Below, one piece after another: positions 12,066-23,120 of a stretch of 64,000 bases of DNA. Positions within the stretch are counted from its first letter, which is position 1. Every line of letters begins with the position of its first letter. The notes beneath the pieces were generated by a model. It did not search any database. It was not told where the DNA came from and saw nothing but the letters and a program-made list of their open reading frames with translations. The DNA comes from Mytilus galloprovincialis. Its lineage: Eukaryota; Mollusca; Bivalvia; Mytilida; Mytilidae. The position numbers and the translations under genes were made by a program. The stretch covers positions 92,227,795-92,291,794 of the forward strand of contig NC_134843.1 of the NCBI RefSeq assembly GCF_965363235.1, read 5' to 3'.

Positions 12066-12240
12066 CGAGTTGGTTGCATAGATTTGGCGCAATTTAACCT
12101 AAATTCAAATATTTGTCGTTTTTTTTTTTTTTTTGTATTTTCTTATTTTCCTAGGTTACACAACGTTTGTATAAACCCTTATATGTCAGTGCAACAAACA
12201 ATAATTTGATTAAGAAGACAAATCATGGTTACAATCAATA

Positions 12241-12300
12241 ATTTAGGGAATCGCATGAACTTCAAAAGAAGCAAGACCTGATTGTTCGATAGAGTGAGAG
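12241..12300 (+). repeat. repeat R8 next to R1
   Basis: 'gggaatcgcatgaacttcaa' and 'gcaagacctgat' recur at about 19276-19320 ('gggaatcgtatgaactttta'). A small repeat of unknown class. Confidence 0.4.
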
Positions 12301-12314
12301 TCCCTAGTGTTACT

Positions 12315-12565
12315 GAAAAAAGAGGGACGAAAGATACCAAAGGGACAGTCAAACTCATAAATCTAAAACAAACTGACAACGCCACGGCTAAAAATGAAAA
12401 AGAAAAACAAACAACAGCACACATGACACAACATAGAAAAATAAAGAATAAAACTAAAGAATAAACAACACGAACCCCACCATAAAACTAGGGGTTATCT
12501 CAGGTGCTCCGGAAGGGTAAGCAGATCATGCTCCACATGTGGCACATGTCGTGTTCCTTATGTGA
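12315..12565 (+). repeat. dispersed repeat R1, near full length
   Basis: One of the best-preserved R1 copies: 'agagggacgaaagataccaa', 'gggacagtcaaactcataaa', 'aactgacaacgccacggcta', 'aacacgaaccccaccataaa', and the end 'aggtgctccggaagggtaag'. It explains the open frames on both strands at 12179-12464, which are not genes. Confidence 0.7.
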
Positions 12566-14880
12566 TAACAAATCTGGTAAATAGTCTAATTCGGTAGGTC
12601 ACATTCATGAAAGGGAGGGGATTGTAGATACGACGTAATGAACATATCCGATATCATTTGTGAAACGGTTATTCCATAACGGTTAAAAGACGCTGTAAAG
12701 GGATTATGACAATTACTAATGATAAGTGATGACTAATTACAAAATATAACTTATCAAATGTTTCATGTTTTATGGGTGTCACATATGGAAAAGGATATGG
12801 TGATCGTTCCGGAGCATAGCGCATTAGTTCACATTGGATGTGTGAGTTTCGAGTAGCTTAGTATCTAGATTTTGTGGATCTGTTTATCGTTTTTCCTTTT
12901 TTTCCCCGTTGCGATGTCAGCCTATGTGTTTATTATAAACATGAATATTCTACTTAAGAATATTGTTAACAAAAAAGGATTTTGAATCAATGTCAAATGT
13001 GTTACTACAACTGTGTTGTTTATACCTTTATCGTAACCAGATACTACTGAAAAAAATATTTCAACTTTTTAAGGCTTTTATCAGATCATATGTTGTTTTG
13101 TTATGTACGATATATTTTCGAACCTGAGTATTGATTTTTCATTAGTAATTGTATACACTTGTTTACTTGTTTAAGCGTAGCATGTGCTAGTCTACCTTAT
13201 TTTGAAATTCGTTGTAATGTTCATATATTTCATTTATATTTTTATCATTTTGTATGAATTAAGTTACTTTTTTGGTATCAATAGAAAAATATACAAAACC
13301 TACAAAAAAAAAAACCAACACAACACCGTTAGCAATGCACATATTTATGTACATCTTTCAAATGTATGATTTAATACAAAGTTTTTTTCAACCCGAATCA
13401 AACAACTTTAAACAGATGTAATTTTTTTAATACAGCTTTGAAATTCATAAATGAAAAAAAGACAGAAAGAGAAAGCTTTATTATCCAAATGGTTATAATT
13501 ATTATGTAATTAGTTGCTAAATTGTGATGTACACGTAGGAATGAAATTAGCCTCCTTGTTTTTCATAGCATCTCAAAATGTTTGATAGATTATTGTGTAA
13601 CACTGTTTAACCCCAACAGGTCGTCTCAGATTTTTCTATTGTATTTCACTCTCTCATCAACCTTCAATTAACTATGCAACCTTATATTTGAAAGAAACCA
13701 TCCAATTTGATTGGGTAAATTTTCTCTATAGGTGGTGTAGGAAACAAGAGACATCTTTATTTAGATATATCAACTAATTTCATTTAAAACTACATTTTCA
13801 TGACAAAAATATATCTGTCACAATTAGTTTAATAATAGCTTTCCTACTTGAACCTCATTTACTTCAATATAATTCATACATGTCCCATTTGATTACTTCA
13901 TGATTGGGCCTTTAATTATAAATCAACTAGGTTCTGACTAGTAAGAAAGCATTCCATTGCAGCAATTCTAAATGTATATAGAAAAATGCACACCCTAGCA
14001 AAACAAATCAGATGTGGTGAGCAAAGTTTTATCCCATTTGACCTTGCTCTATATCAGTTGCTACTGATATGGTCAAAACTCCGCACACCTTGATTAACAT
14101 TAACTATGAATGATCTCAAAATTTAAGTGCCAGTCTTTGAAAGGATCAGGCATTTAAAAGAATATTAAAACATGGATGTAAAACGCCCGCCGACGTAACT
14201 ATTCTATTTTGAAGTTTCCCTCATCCTGAGTTAGAAATAGTAGGTCTTTCGTTTCTGCGCATCGAGTAATCTCTTAATAGCTTTTGGTTTATATAATATT
14301 CATTTTGAACTTAAAATTAATGTGAACTTCAGCGGGCATTTGTTTATCATGTTTTCACCACTGCCTGATTCTTAGACATCTTGGCTTTCAAATTACATAT
14401 TGCATTTGTTGTTATATCATTTGGATGATATCCATCTATTATATAAAACCATTTATTTGGTTTTTAACATTATCCCAAAAAGTAAGTTTTGATTGTATTC
14501 ATTAAATGATCATTTCGTCAGTCTACATAATTCTGAATTATAATTGTATTCAAAGCAAATGCGGTATTTAGAACAAACAAGAATTTTCAAGCTTTTGTAG
14601 TTCCCCTTATGACAATCGATGTTAGAATGATCATTAATACATAAGCAACAGTAACTGTTCTACAATATATTTGTTTAATACTTGTACATTTTTTGATATT
14701 TTGATTCCCAATTTAGCTTCCAAGTGTTTCATGTATTTTTTTCTCCTGCCATTTTTAATAATTAAATGTTGTTGGTTTTTTTCATTTGCAGTTCTTTATA
14801 TTCCTTTACTATTATTACCCCGAATCCGAATCTTTTCAATAATTGCTATATTGATAGCTGGCCAGTGGTCATAAAGCTGT
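12566..14880. other. gene-free stretch
   Basis: No supported gene or recognised repeat. It is AT-rich with scattered poly-T/poly-A. A short imperfect hairpin ('gaccttgctctatatcag' against 'ctgatatggtcaa') lies near 14040-14076. Confidence 0.4.
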
Positions 14881-14881
14881 C

Positions 14882-15030
14882 ACATAGGGGCGAAAGATAA
14901 CATAGGGACATTCAAATTCATAAATCGAAAATAAACTGACAACGCCATGGCTAAAAAAAGTAAAAGACAAACAGACAAACAATAGTACAAAAAACACATC
15001 ATAGAAAACTAAACACCCCACCAAAAACTG
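14882..15030 (+). repeat. dispersed repeat R1, 5' part
   Basis: 'aggggcgaaagataacatag', 'acattcaaattcataaatcg' and 'ctgacaacgccatggctaaa' identify a truncated R1 copy. The minus-strand frame at 14869-15066 is a by-product of it. Confidence 0.6.
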
Positions 15031-16100
15031 ATGATTCAAATGATCAAATGAATGTTGATTAACCACAAAGCACTTCTCAAATGTTCGTATCTATTATCCG
15101 TCACGTGCATTTGTTAATAAAATAAATTGTCATCAAAATTCAATAAGAGTGTAAGATATAAATGCATATTTTTCTTCGGTTGTTTTGGAATAGTCAAAAA
15201 TAACACAACAAATGATTTTTTTTTTTTATATAGTTTTAGAATTCATTAAAAGGCCAACGTGCATGTTGGGACATTTTAGATTCACCAAAAGTAATCGTTA
15301 CTTCTCAAAATTTGTAAGCTTCAGACGGAAGGCTTTTCGGATAATGTTAGTACCAATTTTAGCTCTGATGACACAAGTAGACTTCTTTAGAATGACGTCA
15401 TAAGCAAGTTTTGTCTGTTTTTTCTAGCAAAAACAGTACAATTGTAAGACAATTTTAGCTTAACTAACATACAGTATTAATAAACCAAAAAAAAGAACAA
15501 AATTCTGACTGTTTAAACATAAATTTTTGTCGATGGTCTCATTTTTGTTCTGAGGATGTGTTGGTAAAAAATATAATTTTGCGTAAGAGATTATTTTCAT
15601 ATTACTGACTTTTGACTCCAGAGATTATTTTTTTGACAGGTTACTTTCTCTGTGGTAGGACATCGTGGTACTCGGTCAAGTAAGCAACTTAAATAATTTA
15701 AATCAAGCGTTCAATTGGTACAATTTAGGGGGAAATACTGTTTTATGTTTTTTATACACGACAAGACCATTGGAAAACAGTAAATTTTCTCCTATATTGC
15801 ACCGATTATATGTTTGAAATTAAACAATACTGATATCCTGGCCCAATCCATATTGCATAACGAAGAAAGAAAAAGATATGACGAGATGATCTTGAAAATC
15901 AAATAAATTAGTACATAATATCTTGTTGCTGTTTAAATATTATAAATACAAATTTTAATGTAAAAACATATTGCCCACAAAATATGGTGAAATAGAATAT
16001 TTGAAAATATGTTCTTTCTTAACCTCTGTGCAAAAATTTAAAATAGACCAGAGTGGTAATTGTAAGAAGCAGCAAAGTCCCATAATGTGTGATTGAATTA
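15031..16100. other. gene-free stretch
   Basis: No supported gene. A short shared word near 15655-15682 ('tggtaggacatcgtggtact') matches, in reverse, sequence near 1844-1866 and indicates an old repeat. Confidence 0.35.
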
Positions 16101-16104
16101 GTTT

Positions 16105-17120
16105 TGTGTGTACTCAACCATCAAACTGTAATATGTTTTATTTTACAACCAAACCACATTTTGTAAATGATAAGCAAAAGGGTAAAATATGCTACCCCGA
16201 GAAACAAGTGATCAGTATGCTGGATTTTCTTATTGAGAACATATTTGTTGAATTTGAAAGTAGACTTTTTCAACAAAATGTCATTATTCATATGGGAACG
16301 AACTGTGCGCCTCTCCTTGCCGATCTCTTCATATTTTCATATGAGTCGCAGTTCCTCCAGACACTTGTCAAAAGAAGATCAAAGAAGCCAGATCATTTAA
16401 TTTCACATTCAGATATATTGATGATATTTTTTCTATTAGCAATCTAATCTTTTCTGATTGGGTTCTATTAATATATCCTCTAGAACTATAAATTAAAGAA
16501 ACAACAGACACGGCTTCTTCCGCCTCTATTTTAGACGTATACATCAAATTTGACATGAGCGGTCAACTCAGTACCTGAACCTATGACAAATAAAGGCAAC
16601 AGTAGTATACCGCTGTTAAAACTCATAAATCCATGGACAAAAAACTAAATCGGGGTAACAAAACTAAAACTGAGGAAAACGCATTAAATATAAGAGGAGA
16701 ACAACGACACAACACTACAATGTAACACACACAGAAACAGACCAAGCATTAGACAAAATCCCACGAGAATAACAAATATAACATCAAAACCAAATACATG
16801 AATTTGGGATAGACAAGTACCGTGACACGTCTTATCGCAATGTGAATTTACACTTAAGACGAGACGAACTTAAGTTTGAAATTTGAAATTTCCTCCACCG
16901 TAGTAATAATGTATCAACTTTACCTGCTTATTGGAAATACATTTCCAAACTCATTCGGTATTCAAGGGCTTGCAGCTGCTACTCAGACTTTATAAAACGT
17001 CATCAAATCCTGAACCGAAAGTTAATGAACCAGAGTTATATTGGAAGTCCTTTTTTCTAAAGATATTCTAGATATCTAGACCTTGTTGATAAACATTTCG
17101 TGTCAACTTTACAAATAATA
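16105..17120 (+). mobile_element. broken retroelement (reverse transcriptase), interrupted by R7
   Basis: Reads GKICYPEKQVISMLDFLIEN, then MGTNCAPLLADLFIFSYES, a conserved reverse-transcriptase block just before the catalytic YIDD region. The C-terminal part of the same protein is recognisable at about 16925-17060 ('ctcattcggtattcaagggc' encodes the degraded YGVYISQLIR-like block). An R7 repeat lies between. It is a broken, old copy, tentatively Penelope-like. Confidence 0.65.
16585..16800 (+). repeat. dispersed repeat R7 inside a retroelement remnant
   Basis: 'aaaggcaacagtagtatacc' and 'gctgttaaaactcataaatc', then 'gaggagaacaacgacacaac'. Other copies or fragments: 34925-35045, 46780-46920 and, reversed, 56250-56345. 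Confidence 0.6.
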
Positions 17121-17149
17121 CATGATGATCTTTAGGTATAGGTAATAAT

Positions 17150-17760
17150 ACACAGTTAGGCGTGTGGTTTCGTATTTTGTCCCCTGTGGATTTTTTAAAT
17201 ATGAAAGTTAATGTGCAATAAAGTTCCTTTTTATACAGCTGAGTGCTAATTTAGCCTTCAAAGTTGGTTAATAGGAACATCATGAGTATTTTTTACATGT
17301 TTAATGGGCTATTTTTTGTTTGACTGTCCGTATGTTCGTAGCTAGACCAGCAATGGGTCCAGAAATTAGTGTTATGTTTGCAAACACTTTTTTTCTACAC
17401 GAAGTTTTTGACGCAATTTTACAAAAAAAAATGAGACGGAAGACATATGATTTTTATTTGGTTTCTTGATAGATATTTGTAAACAGTTTCAGAAAAAGGT
17501 ATCACTCCAAAGGATTGAAATTCAAATTCTTGCCAATTTTTTGGGAAATATGTGACATCTTTCCCCCCTTTTTGCATTATTTTATAGCAAATAAATGCAG
17601 ATTGTTGCCATTGATACACCATGGAAGATACCGATTACAAATAGATTCACATATATGACACAAACAGTAAGCTTAATGTGTAAGAAAGAAAGGAAAAGGG
17701 GATGGTAAAATTTATGTGAGTATCTTTTTACATTTTTTCCTAACCGTATATTGCTACTAT
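17150..17760 (+). mobile_element. element E48, diverged copy of about 0.6 kb
   Basis: Collinear with the better-preserved element at 48215-48890. Shared words in order are 'gtggtttcgtattttgtccc', 'tgtgcaataaagttcctttt', 'ggtatcactccaaaggattg' and 'aataaatgcagattgttgcc'. The terminal inverted repeats visible at 48 kb are mostly eroded here. Non-coding. The minus-strand frame at 17419-17622 arises within it. Confidence 0.6.
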
Positions 17761-17864
17761 TTATTCTAGATACTGACGTTGATTATCGTCTTAATTACGT
17801 GTTATAGTTTTCTTTTTATTTGTGTTTGTATATTTTAAACCTTTACTGTCCATTTTTGGTAAAA

Positions 17865-18320
17865 TACTCTTGACGTTGCTCCGTATGTATACATCCCGCC
17901 ATTGCGTTAGTGTGCTTTGGTCATGTTTTGTATTCTTGTCTATCATTTTTGCTTTTGTGGTTTATCTATAAAGTGTCTACATGCCATTTTGTTTTTCTTT
18001 GTTGACATAGTTGTTTGTTCTTATAGTGATTAAGATTATAACAAAATGTCTGTACCCCAATTTTTTACATTTTTGCTTATCATGTCTTTTGTTTTGATCA
18101 ATATAAAGGAATTTTATGCGAATATCATACAAGTGAGAGGTTTTAGCAAACTATAAAACAATGTTTAATCCACCACTTTCTGCATAAGGAAATGCCTGCA
18201 GTAAGTCATTCTTCTGATGTATTTTAGACTTTCATTTTGCCATTTGTTATTGGACTTTCCGTTTTGAGTTTTCCTTGGAGTTTAGGATTTTTGTCATTTT
18301 ACTTTTCATGAACTGATATT
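17865..18320 (+). repeat. dispersed repeat R4, near full length
   Basis: Shows the R4 order: 'tgacgttgctccgtatgtat', 'gtgattaagattataacaaa', 'caagtgagaggttttagcaa', 'ggactttccgttttgagttt'. Confidence 0.6.
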
Positions 18321-18535
18321 TAATTCTTTCACATGAACAATTGCTTACCCCTTTCTGAATTCATTCCCGTTTTTATGGGGTATATATTTCTAAATCTTTA
18401 GTTTTCTGAGTTGTGTGTGGTTAACTTTTTTTATGATGATTGTGTCATTGTGTAAAAATAAATCTGACCGTAAAATGATAATATATCGTAATTCAACAAA
18501 CAATTTTCAATCTCATTTAGCAGAATGTGAAAATT

Positions 18536-18775
18536 GAAATATGGTAACCTTATAACATTTTATATTTTGTCCTTGAAAATTGAAAATTGAATAAACGCTT
18601 TAATGTGGAACCTTTTTCAGTTATCAATATACTATCAAACATTTAAAAATGCTCCATATCGGATAGGTTTTGATATTAAATTGAAAATTGAAAAAGATTC
18701 CACATTTAAGCGTTAATTTTATTATCAGTTTTCAAGTACAACTATGAAATGTTATAAAGTTACCATATCGGAGAA
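18536..18775. mobile_element. fold-back element with arms of about 85 bp
   Basis: The left arm runs from 'atatggtaaccttataacat' (about 18539) to 'taatgtggaacctttttcag' (about 18620). The right arm, about 18686-18770, is its imperfect reverse complement ('gattccacatttaagcgtta' to 'atgttataaagttaccatat'). The spacer is about 65 bp. No coding capacity. Confidence 0.6.
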
Positions 18776-19673
18776 CTTTTTACCTTTTTAAAGAAATTCA
18801 AATGGAAAATTGTTCCAGCTGAAGTATTTTGAATCTCCAATTTTTACACAGACTTGGAAATTGTTCTATTAGGAAATATCCTTTCTTTTAAATACCTAAA
18901 TACTGCACTGTATAACAATGAGAAGCGAAAGACACCAACCAAGATTACAACAATGTACACCACTTACTGCAGTGAAATAATAAAAAAAAAGATATCCTCC
19001 TGAGAAAACAAAACTTCAATGTTGAAACAACATTATAAAAATGGTTCTAGAAAGTACATCTATAATACTTTCAAAATGACTTCAAAAATCAGTAATAAGA
19101 TGGAAAGACTTTTTTGGAATGTTATCAACTGCCATCTTTCAAATTCAATTCAGGAATAGGGAACTTGTTATTTATGTACTTGCATTGAATTAAAGGTAAC
19201 AGTAGTTTGCCGATATATTTAAATCTCATTAATTATGTTGAGAACATACAAATCAACTTAAAAACAAAATCTGAGGGAATCGTATGAACTTTTAAAGGAG
19301 CAAGACCTGATGAGCGAGAACCGTTATGCGAATTCAATCTCGGTCAAAATGTCACACTCGAACATAGAAAGAGTTAAGGAGATTTTTACCGATGTTCAAA
19401 TCTAATAAATCGATTAGGGAGAGACAAATCAAGTAACAATCAAAAGCACAGGAACTCTTTAAAGAGTGATTCAATAATTACATCTGGTTTTTTTTTCATC
19501 GATTTAAGTTGGGTTTTGTTAATATCAATTCTCTTATTCATAGGCAAAACAAAAACTAAGGAAATTCTGACCATTGTTAGTCTTTTATGGTTTTTGTTTT
19601 TATTTTGGATCATTAATATGTTTCAGAGTTTTGTGTGACGTTCATTTTTTATGAACTAGTATACATTTTTTTA

Positions 19674-19792
19674 AAGAAGAAGAAGAAGAAGAAGAAGAAG
19701 AAGAAGAAGAAGAAGAAGAAGAAGAAGAAGAAGAAGAAGAAGAAGAAGAAGAAGAAGAAGAAGAAGAAGAAGAAGAAGAAAAAGAAGAAGAA
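19674..19792. repeat. GAA/TTC microsatellite, about 118 bp
   Basis: Nearly uninterrupted AAG triplets (roughly 39 units) with one 'aaa' interruption near the right end. A pure purine/pyrimidine mirror repeat of this length can form triplex DNA. The poly-Lys and poly-Phe open frames on the two strands are artefacts of it. Confidence 0.97.
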
Positions 19793-19842
19793 ATTTTCAT
19801 ACAATACAAAAAATGAGAGAAAAAAAGATAAATGAGAACTAT

Positions 19843-20114
19843 TTAAGGTGGTACCTAACACTACAGGGAGATAACTCTGAAAAGCGTTTTAATTAAGTTG
19901 TGTTGTAAAAGGAATATTAAGCTTCTCAATGATCAAAATTGGTGTTTCTCAAACTGCTATCTAACCAGTGTATTTTTTCTGACAAAACGGTTGATTCAAA
20001 ATTTTTGATTTTTTTATATTTTTATTAAAGGGCCAAAGAAAATACTGTGGCAACATTTTATGAAAATTAAACGAGCCAAATTAATTTATGTGAAAGTGTT
20101 GGGTACCACCTTAA
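19843..20114. mobile_element. MITE bounded by TTAA with 13-bp inverted ends
   Basis: The left end is TTAAGGTGGTACCTAACACT and the right end is GTGTTGGGTACCACCTTAA, about 272 bp in all. The terminal TTAA on each side could be a target-site duplication in the piggyBac style or part of the inverted repeat; the sequence alone does not decide. Non-coding. Confidence 0.75.
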
Positions 20115-20402
20115 GTTTTTTATATATTTTTTCTTCTTCATGAATTTATAGGTATCAACATATGTTCATCTTGTGGCACAATAATCAAGCAAGTGAAATA
20201 GATAGGCATAATAAGCATTCTATGAACTAACACTTAGAAATCCATGGAATAAGTATAGTAATAACATTTTCATTAATAGTAATAATAGTAATAGTAGTGC
20301 AAGAAATATATGAGCATGCATATGGTATGGTATAACAGTATACAAATAATTTCAAATACTCATATACAGACATGTATATACATTTACCTCATTTGAATTT
20401 AA

Positions 20403-21030
20403 TTAATGACCGTAGCCAAGGGATTCCAGTACAAGTTGTGTTCTTCCACACTTAAATATTTTGAAGAAATATGTTTATCTAAAACATGTTTTCTTTTATA
20501 TAATTTTGAAGACCTTTTATATGAGGTTTTATATCTTGCATCTTACATCTGTCAATGAAGTACTTTGTCAGTAGGATAACTTTATTTTTAATAGAATTTA
20601 GTTTATAATTTTCAAAGAGGCCAAAAATGACAATTTTCAAATTAAATGGAATTTCGATAAGAACCTTATCGAAAATCCAAGAATTTAGCTTGTGCCAAAT
20701 GTCGGCTACAATATGACAACCCCAAAGTAAATGTTCTATAGTTTCAGGCTCTTACTTGCAAAATGTACACACATTACAATTATCAAGTTTCATTTTAAAA
20801 AGTAGAGCATTTGTCCTCAAGATATAATGAATAATTCTATATTGAAACCAACATAACCTAGTGTTTTTTGAAACCTTGGTAACACACAAGTGGTTTTTTT
20901 TTCCAATTTTCTACAATTTTATTAAGAATACCTTCCCATTTTTTTCAGCTACAAAATCTATAGGTAAAGTTCCTTGATTTAAAATAGTATACATGTCCTT
21001 TGAGCCCTTTTCGGACTTGAAGAAAATATT
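20403..21030 (-). mobile_element. 3' end of a LINE ORF2 (L1/Tx1-like), broken
   Basis: The minus-strand translation reads LCWFQYRIIHYILRTNALLF, then a zinc-knuckle-like segment (CNVCTFCK), EPETIEHLLWGCHIVADIWH and SWIFDKVLIEIPFN. It ends in LVLESLGYGH before a stop at 20403-20405. This is the post-reverse-transcriptase C-terminal part of an L1/Tx1-type ORF2. In-frame stops are present (for example after CTFCK), so it is inactive. The 5' part is missing. Confidence 0.65.
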
Positions 21031-21227
21031 AATTTTTAAAGGCATAATGGCCTGATGTTGTTTTTTTCTCTTTCAGATACATTTTTCATTAATGAGACCA
21101 CAACCGTAGAGACTAATTTTGTGATCTCAACCCTCCCCTTTTTTCTATTCTCGAGAGGTTCATTAAAAAAAGTACATTAAAGAAAATGTACATAAAACCA
21201 GTAAAGAAAAACACTAAATTGTACTTG

Positions 21228-21345
21228 ACCGTTGTTGTCCATTCGTTCCGTTAGTTGATATAGTCGAGTGTGTGATTTTGCAATGTTGTATGAACTTCAC
21301 CGATTTTTAATTTACCTTGGGGTTCTGTATTTTTGTTAATACCTT
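21228..21345 (+). repeat. R4 3' fragment
   Basis: 'gttgttgtccattcgttccg', then 'gattttgcaatgttgtatga' and 'accttggggttctgtatttt'. Adjacent to retroelement-derived R2 sequence. Confidence 0.45.
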
Positions 21346-21499
21346 TTTTACACGCTATGGACTTAATTAACAGGGAGAACTCCTTACACAAAAACTACTC
21401 GGACTTATTTAAATGGAAGCACGACTTTAATCAACGTTTACATAAGTTTAAGGAATCTAAATGGTGTTACAAACCCGACTGTTATACATACCATATGCA

Positions 21500-21612
21500 G
21501 TACGGGTTTTCTCAATGTTGAAGGCCGTACGGTGACCTATAGTTGTTTATTTATATGTCATTTGGTCTCTTGTGGAGAGTTGTCTCATTGGCAATATTAT
21601 CACATCTTCTTA
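21500..21612 (+). repeat. R2 3' fragment
   Basis: 'gtacggtgacctatagttgt' and 'tcttgtggagagttgtctca', with the end 'attggcaatattatcacatc'. It matches the terminal part of the 52.9 kb copy. The preceding open frame (21333-21521) may be the degraded end of the parent element's coding region. Confidence 0.55.
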
Positions 21613-21619
21613 TTTTTAT

Positions 21620-22055
21620 ATTAAACAATTTCAATCTACGGTACGTTCAATCATGATATACTGCTCTTCATTTGGGTCGACTTAAACCCATAAACAAAAT
21701 AATAACATTGAAAAAGGACAAAGAAGGTCAGCACGATACGTCGCCAACAGGCACCATAACACTTCCATGATAGACAATCTTAAATGGAAGTCACTTGAAA
21801 CTCGCAGAAACATCAATCGAGTAACAATGGTGTACAAAATCACACACAAACTTATAGCAGTATATCCCAATCTTTACCGTTCACCACAGCTAGTAAAAAT
21901 ATCCAGATTCACCAGTATACTACAATATCAAACATTCAGCACCAGAACAGATTATTTTAAGTACCCTTTTTTTCCATTCAAAGTTGTGATGTGGAATTTA
22001 CTTCCACAAAACATCATCAGCGTTAACTCTTTGGTCAGTTTAAATTATTGATCCA
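21620..22055 (+). mobile_element. 3' end of a CR1/Jockey-like LINE ORF2, broken
   Basis: Reads RRSARYVANRHHNTSMIDNL, then KWKSLETRRNINRVTMVYKI and, near the end, MWNLLPQN. Blocks such as 'RR.AR.V...', 'L.W..L..RR' and 'W..LP' mark the C-terminal end of CR1/Jockey-type reverse transcriptases. A second element of this kind is at 61500-62315. The copy is 5'-truncated and not functional. Confidence 0.7.
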
Positions 22056-22069
22056 AAGTCAGTACATTA

Positions 22070-22290
22070 AGGACGGGTGCCACATGTGGAGCAAAATCTG
22101 TTTACCTTTCCGGAGCACCTGAGATCACTCCAAGTTTTTAGTGGGGTTCGTGTTGCTTAGTCTTTAGTTTTCTATGGTGTACTTTGTGTACTATTGGTTG
22201 TCTGTTGGTCTTTTTCTTTTTTAGACATGGCATTGTCAGTTTATTTTAGACTTCTGAGTTTGAATGTCCCTCTGGTATACTTCACCTCTC
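22070..22290 (-). repeat. dispersed repeat R1, reverse orientation
   Basis: 'tttccggagcacctgagatc', 'gtggggttcgtgttgcttag' and 'gacatggcattgtcagttta' are the reverse complement of the R1 3' to 5' order. Confidence 0.65.
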
Positions 22291-22619
22291 TTTTAGACAT
22301 ATACCCTATATGTAAATGTGTTTATTTTTGTTTGTTTTTGTACAACATTATTTTGATTATTGCGATCATAGTATTGTTATCTTTTAATATAAAGTGTCTT
22401 TTTGCGATGCTCCGACGTATAGTCATCGATGTGCTGATGGATCGTCGTACGATGTAGATGTAGATGTTCACGTGACTCTTTTGGCATTCCTGGTGTAGCC
22501 GGTTCCTCATGTGCAATTCGGATACAAGGGTTTTTATAGTGTTGTTTATATTTTGTTTACCCTCTGTTTTTTTTCTATTTAATTTATTGAAAAAGTGTAT
22601 ACTTTATTCAGTATGTACT

Positions 22620-23120
22620 ATCAACGACAAAACTTTCTGTTGGTGATCTCATTGTCACGTCACTGATGAATAATTTGTAGACAAAATGCGAGTCTGGTGT
22701 TCAGAATTTTGGTCTTAGCATATATGATATTATAACTATTTACTACGCCTTCTTCTTTGTCATCTTTGTTAGATTAATGTGCATATTTGTTTGAATTTTG
22801 TATTCAGTGTTGTTATATATCTGTGATCCCAATCATTGTCACTTCAACCTGTTATGTCTATTTGGGTTGCTTATTCAATTTTGTCAATATAACGGAAATA
22901 TAAACAACTGTCATACCAATTAGAGGTTTAGCTAGCTTTTAAACCAGGTTTATCCCACAATTTACTTCGGAAAATGCCTATACCAAGTCAGGAATATGAC
23001 AGTTGTTTTTCACTTGTTCCGTTGATTGATATGTTTGTTTTTGTCAGTTTGTATGGATTTCTCCTTTTTGAATTTGCCTTGGAGTTCTGTATTTTGTTTT
23101 ATCTTTTTAGGATGATGGCG
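22620..23120 (+). repeat. R5 and R4 fragments in tandem
   Basis: A diverged R5 block ('tcactgatgaataatttgta', 'aaaatgcgagtctggtgttc') lies at about 22650-22740. R4 follows ('tagaggtttagctagctttt', 'aagtcaggaatatgacagtt') to about 23120. Confidence 0.5.

Noticed and set aside
12179-12464. Two open frames on opposite strands
   Set aside because: Both lie in repeat R1, and similar frames appear in most R1 copies.
19635-19861. Open frames of poly-Lys (plus) and poly-Phe (minus)
   Set aside because: They are translations of the GAA microsatellite and have no start context or family.
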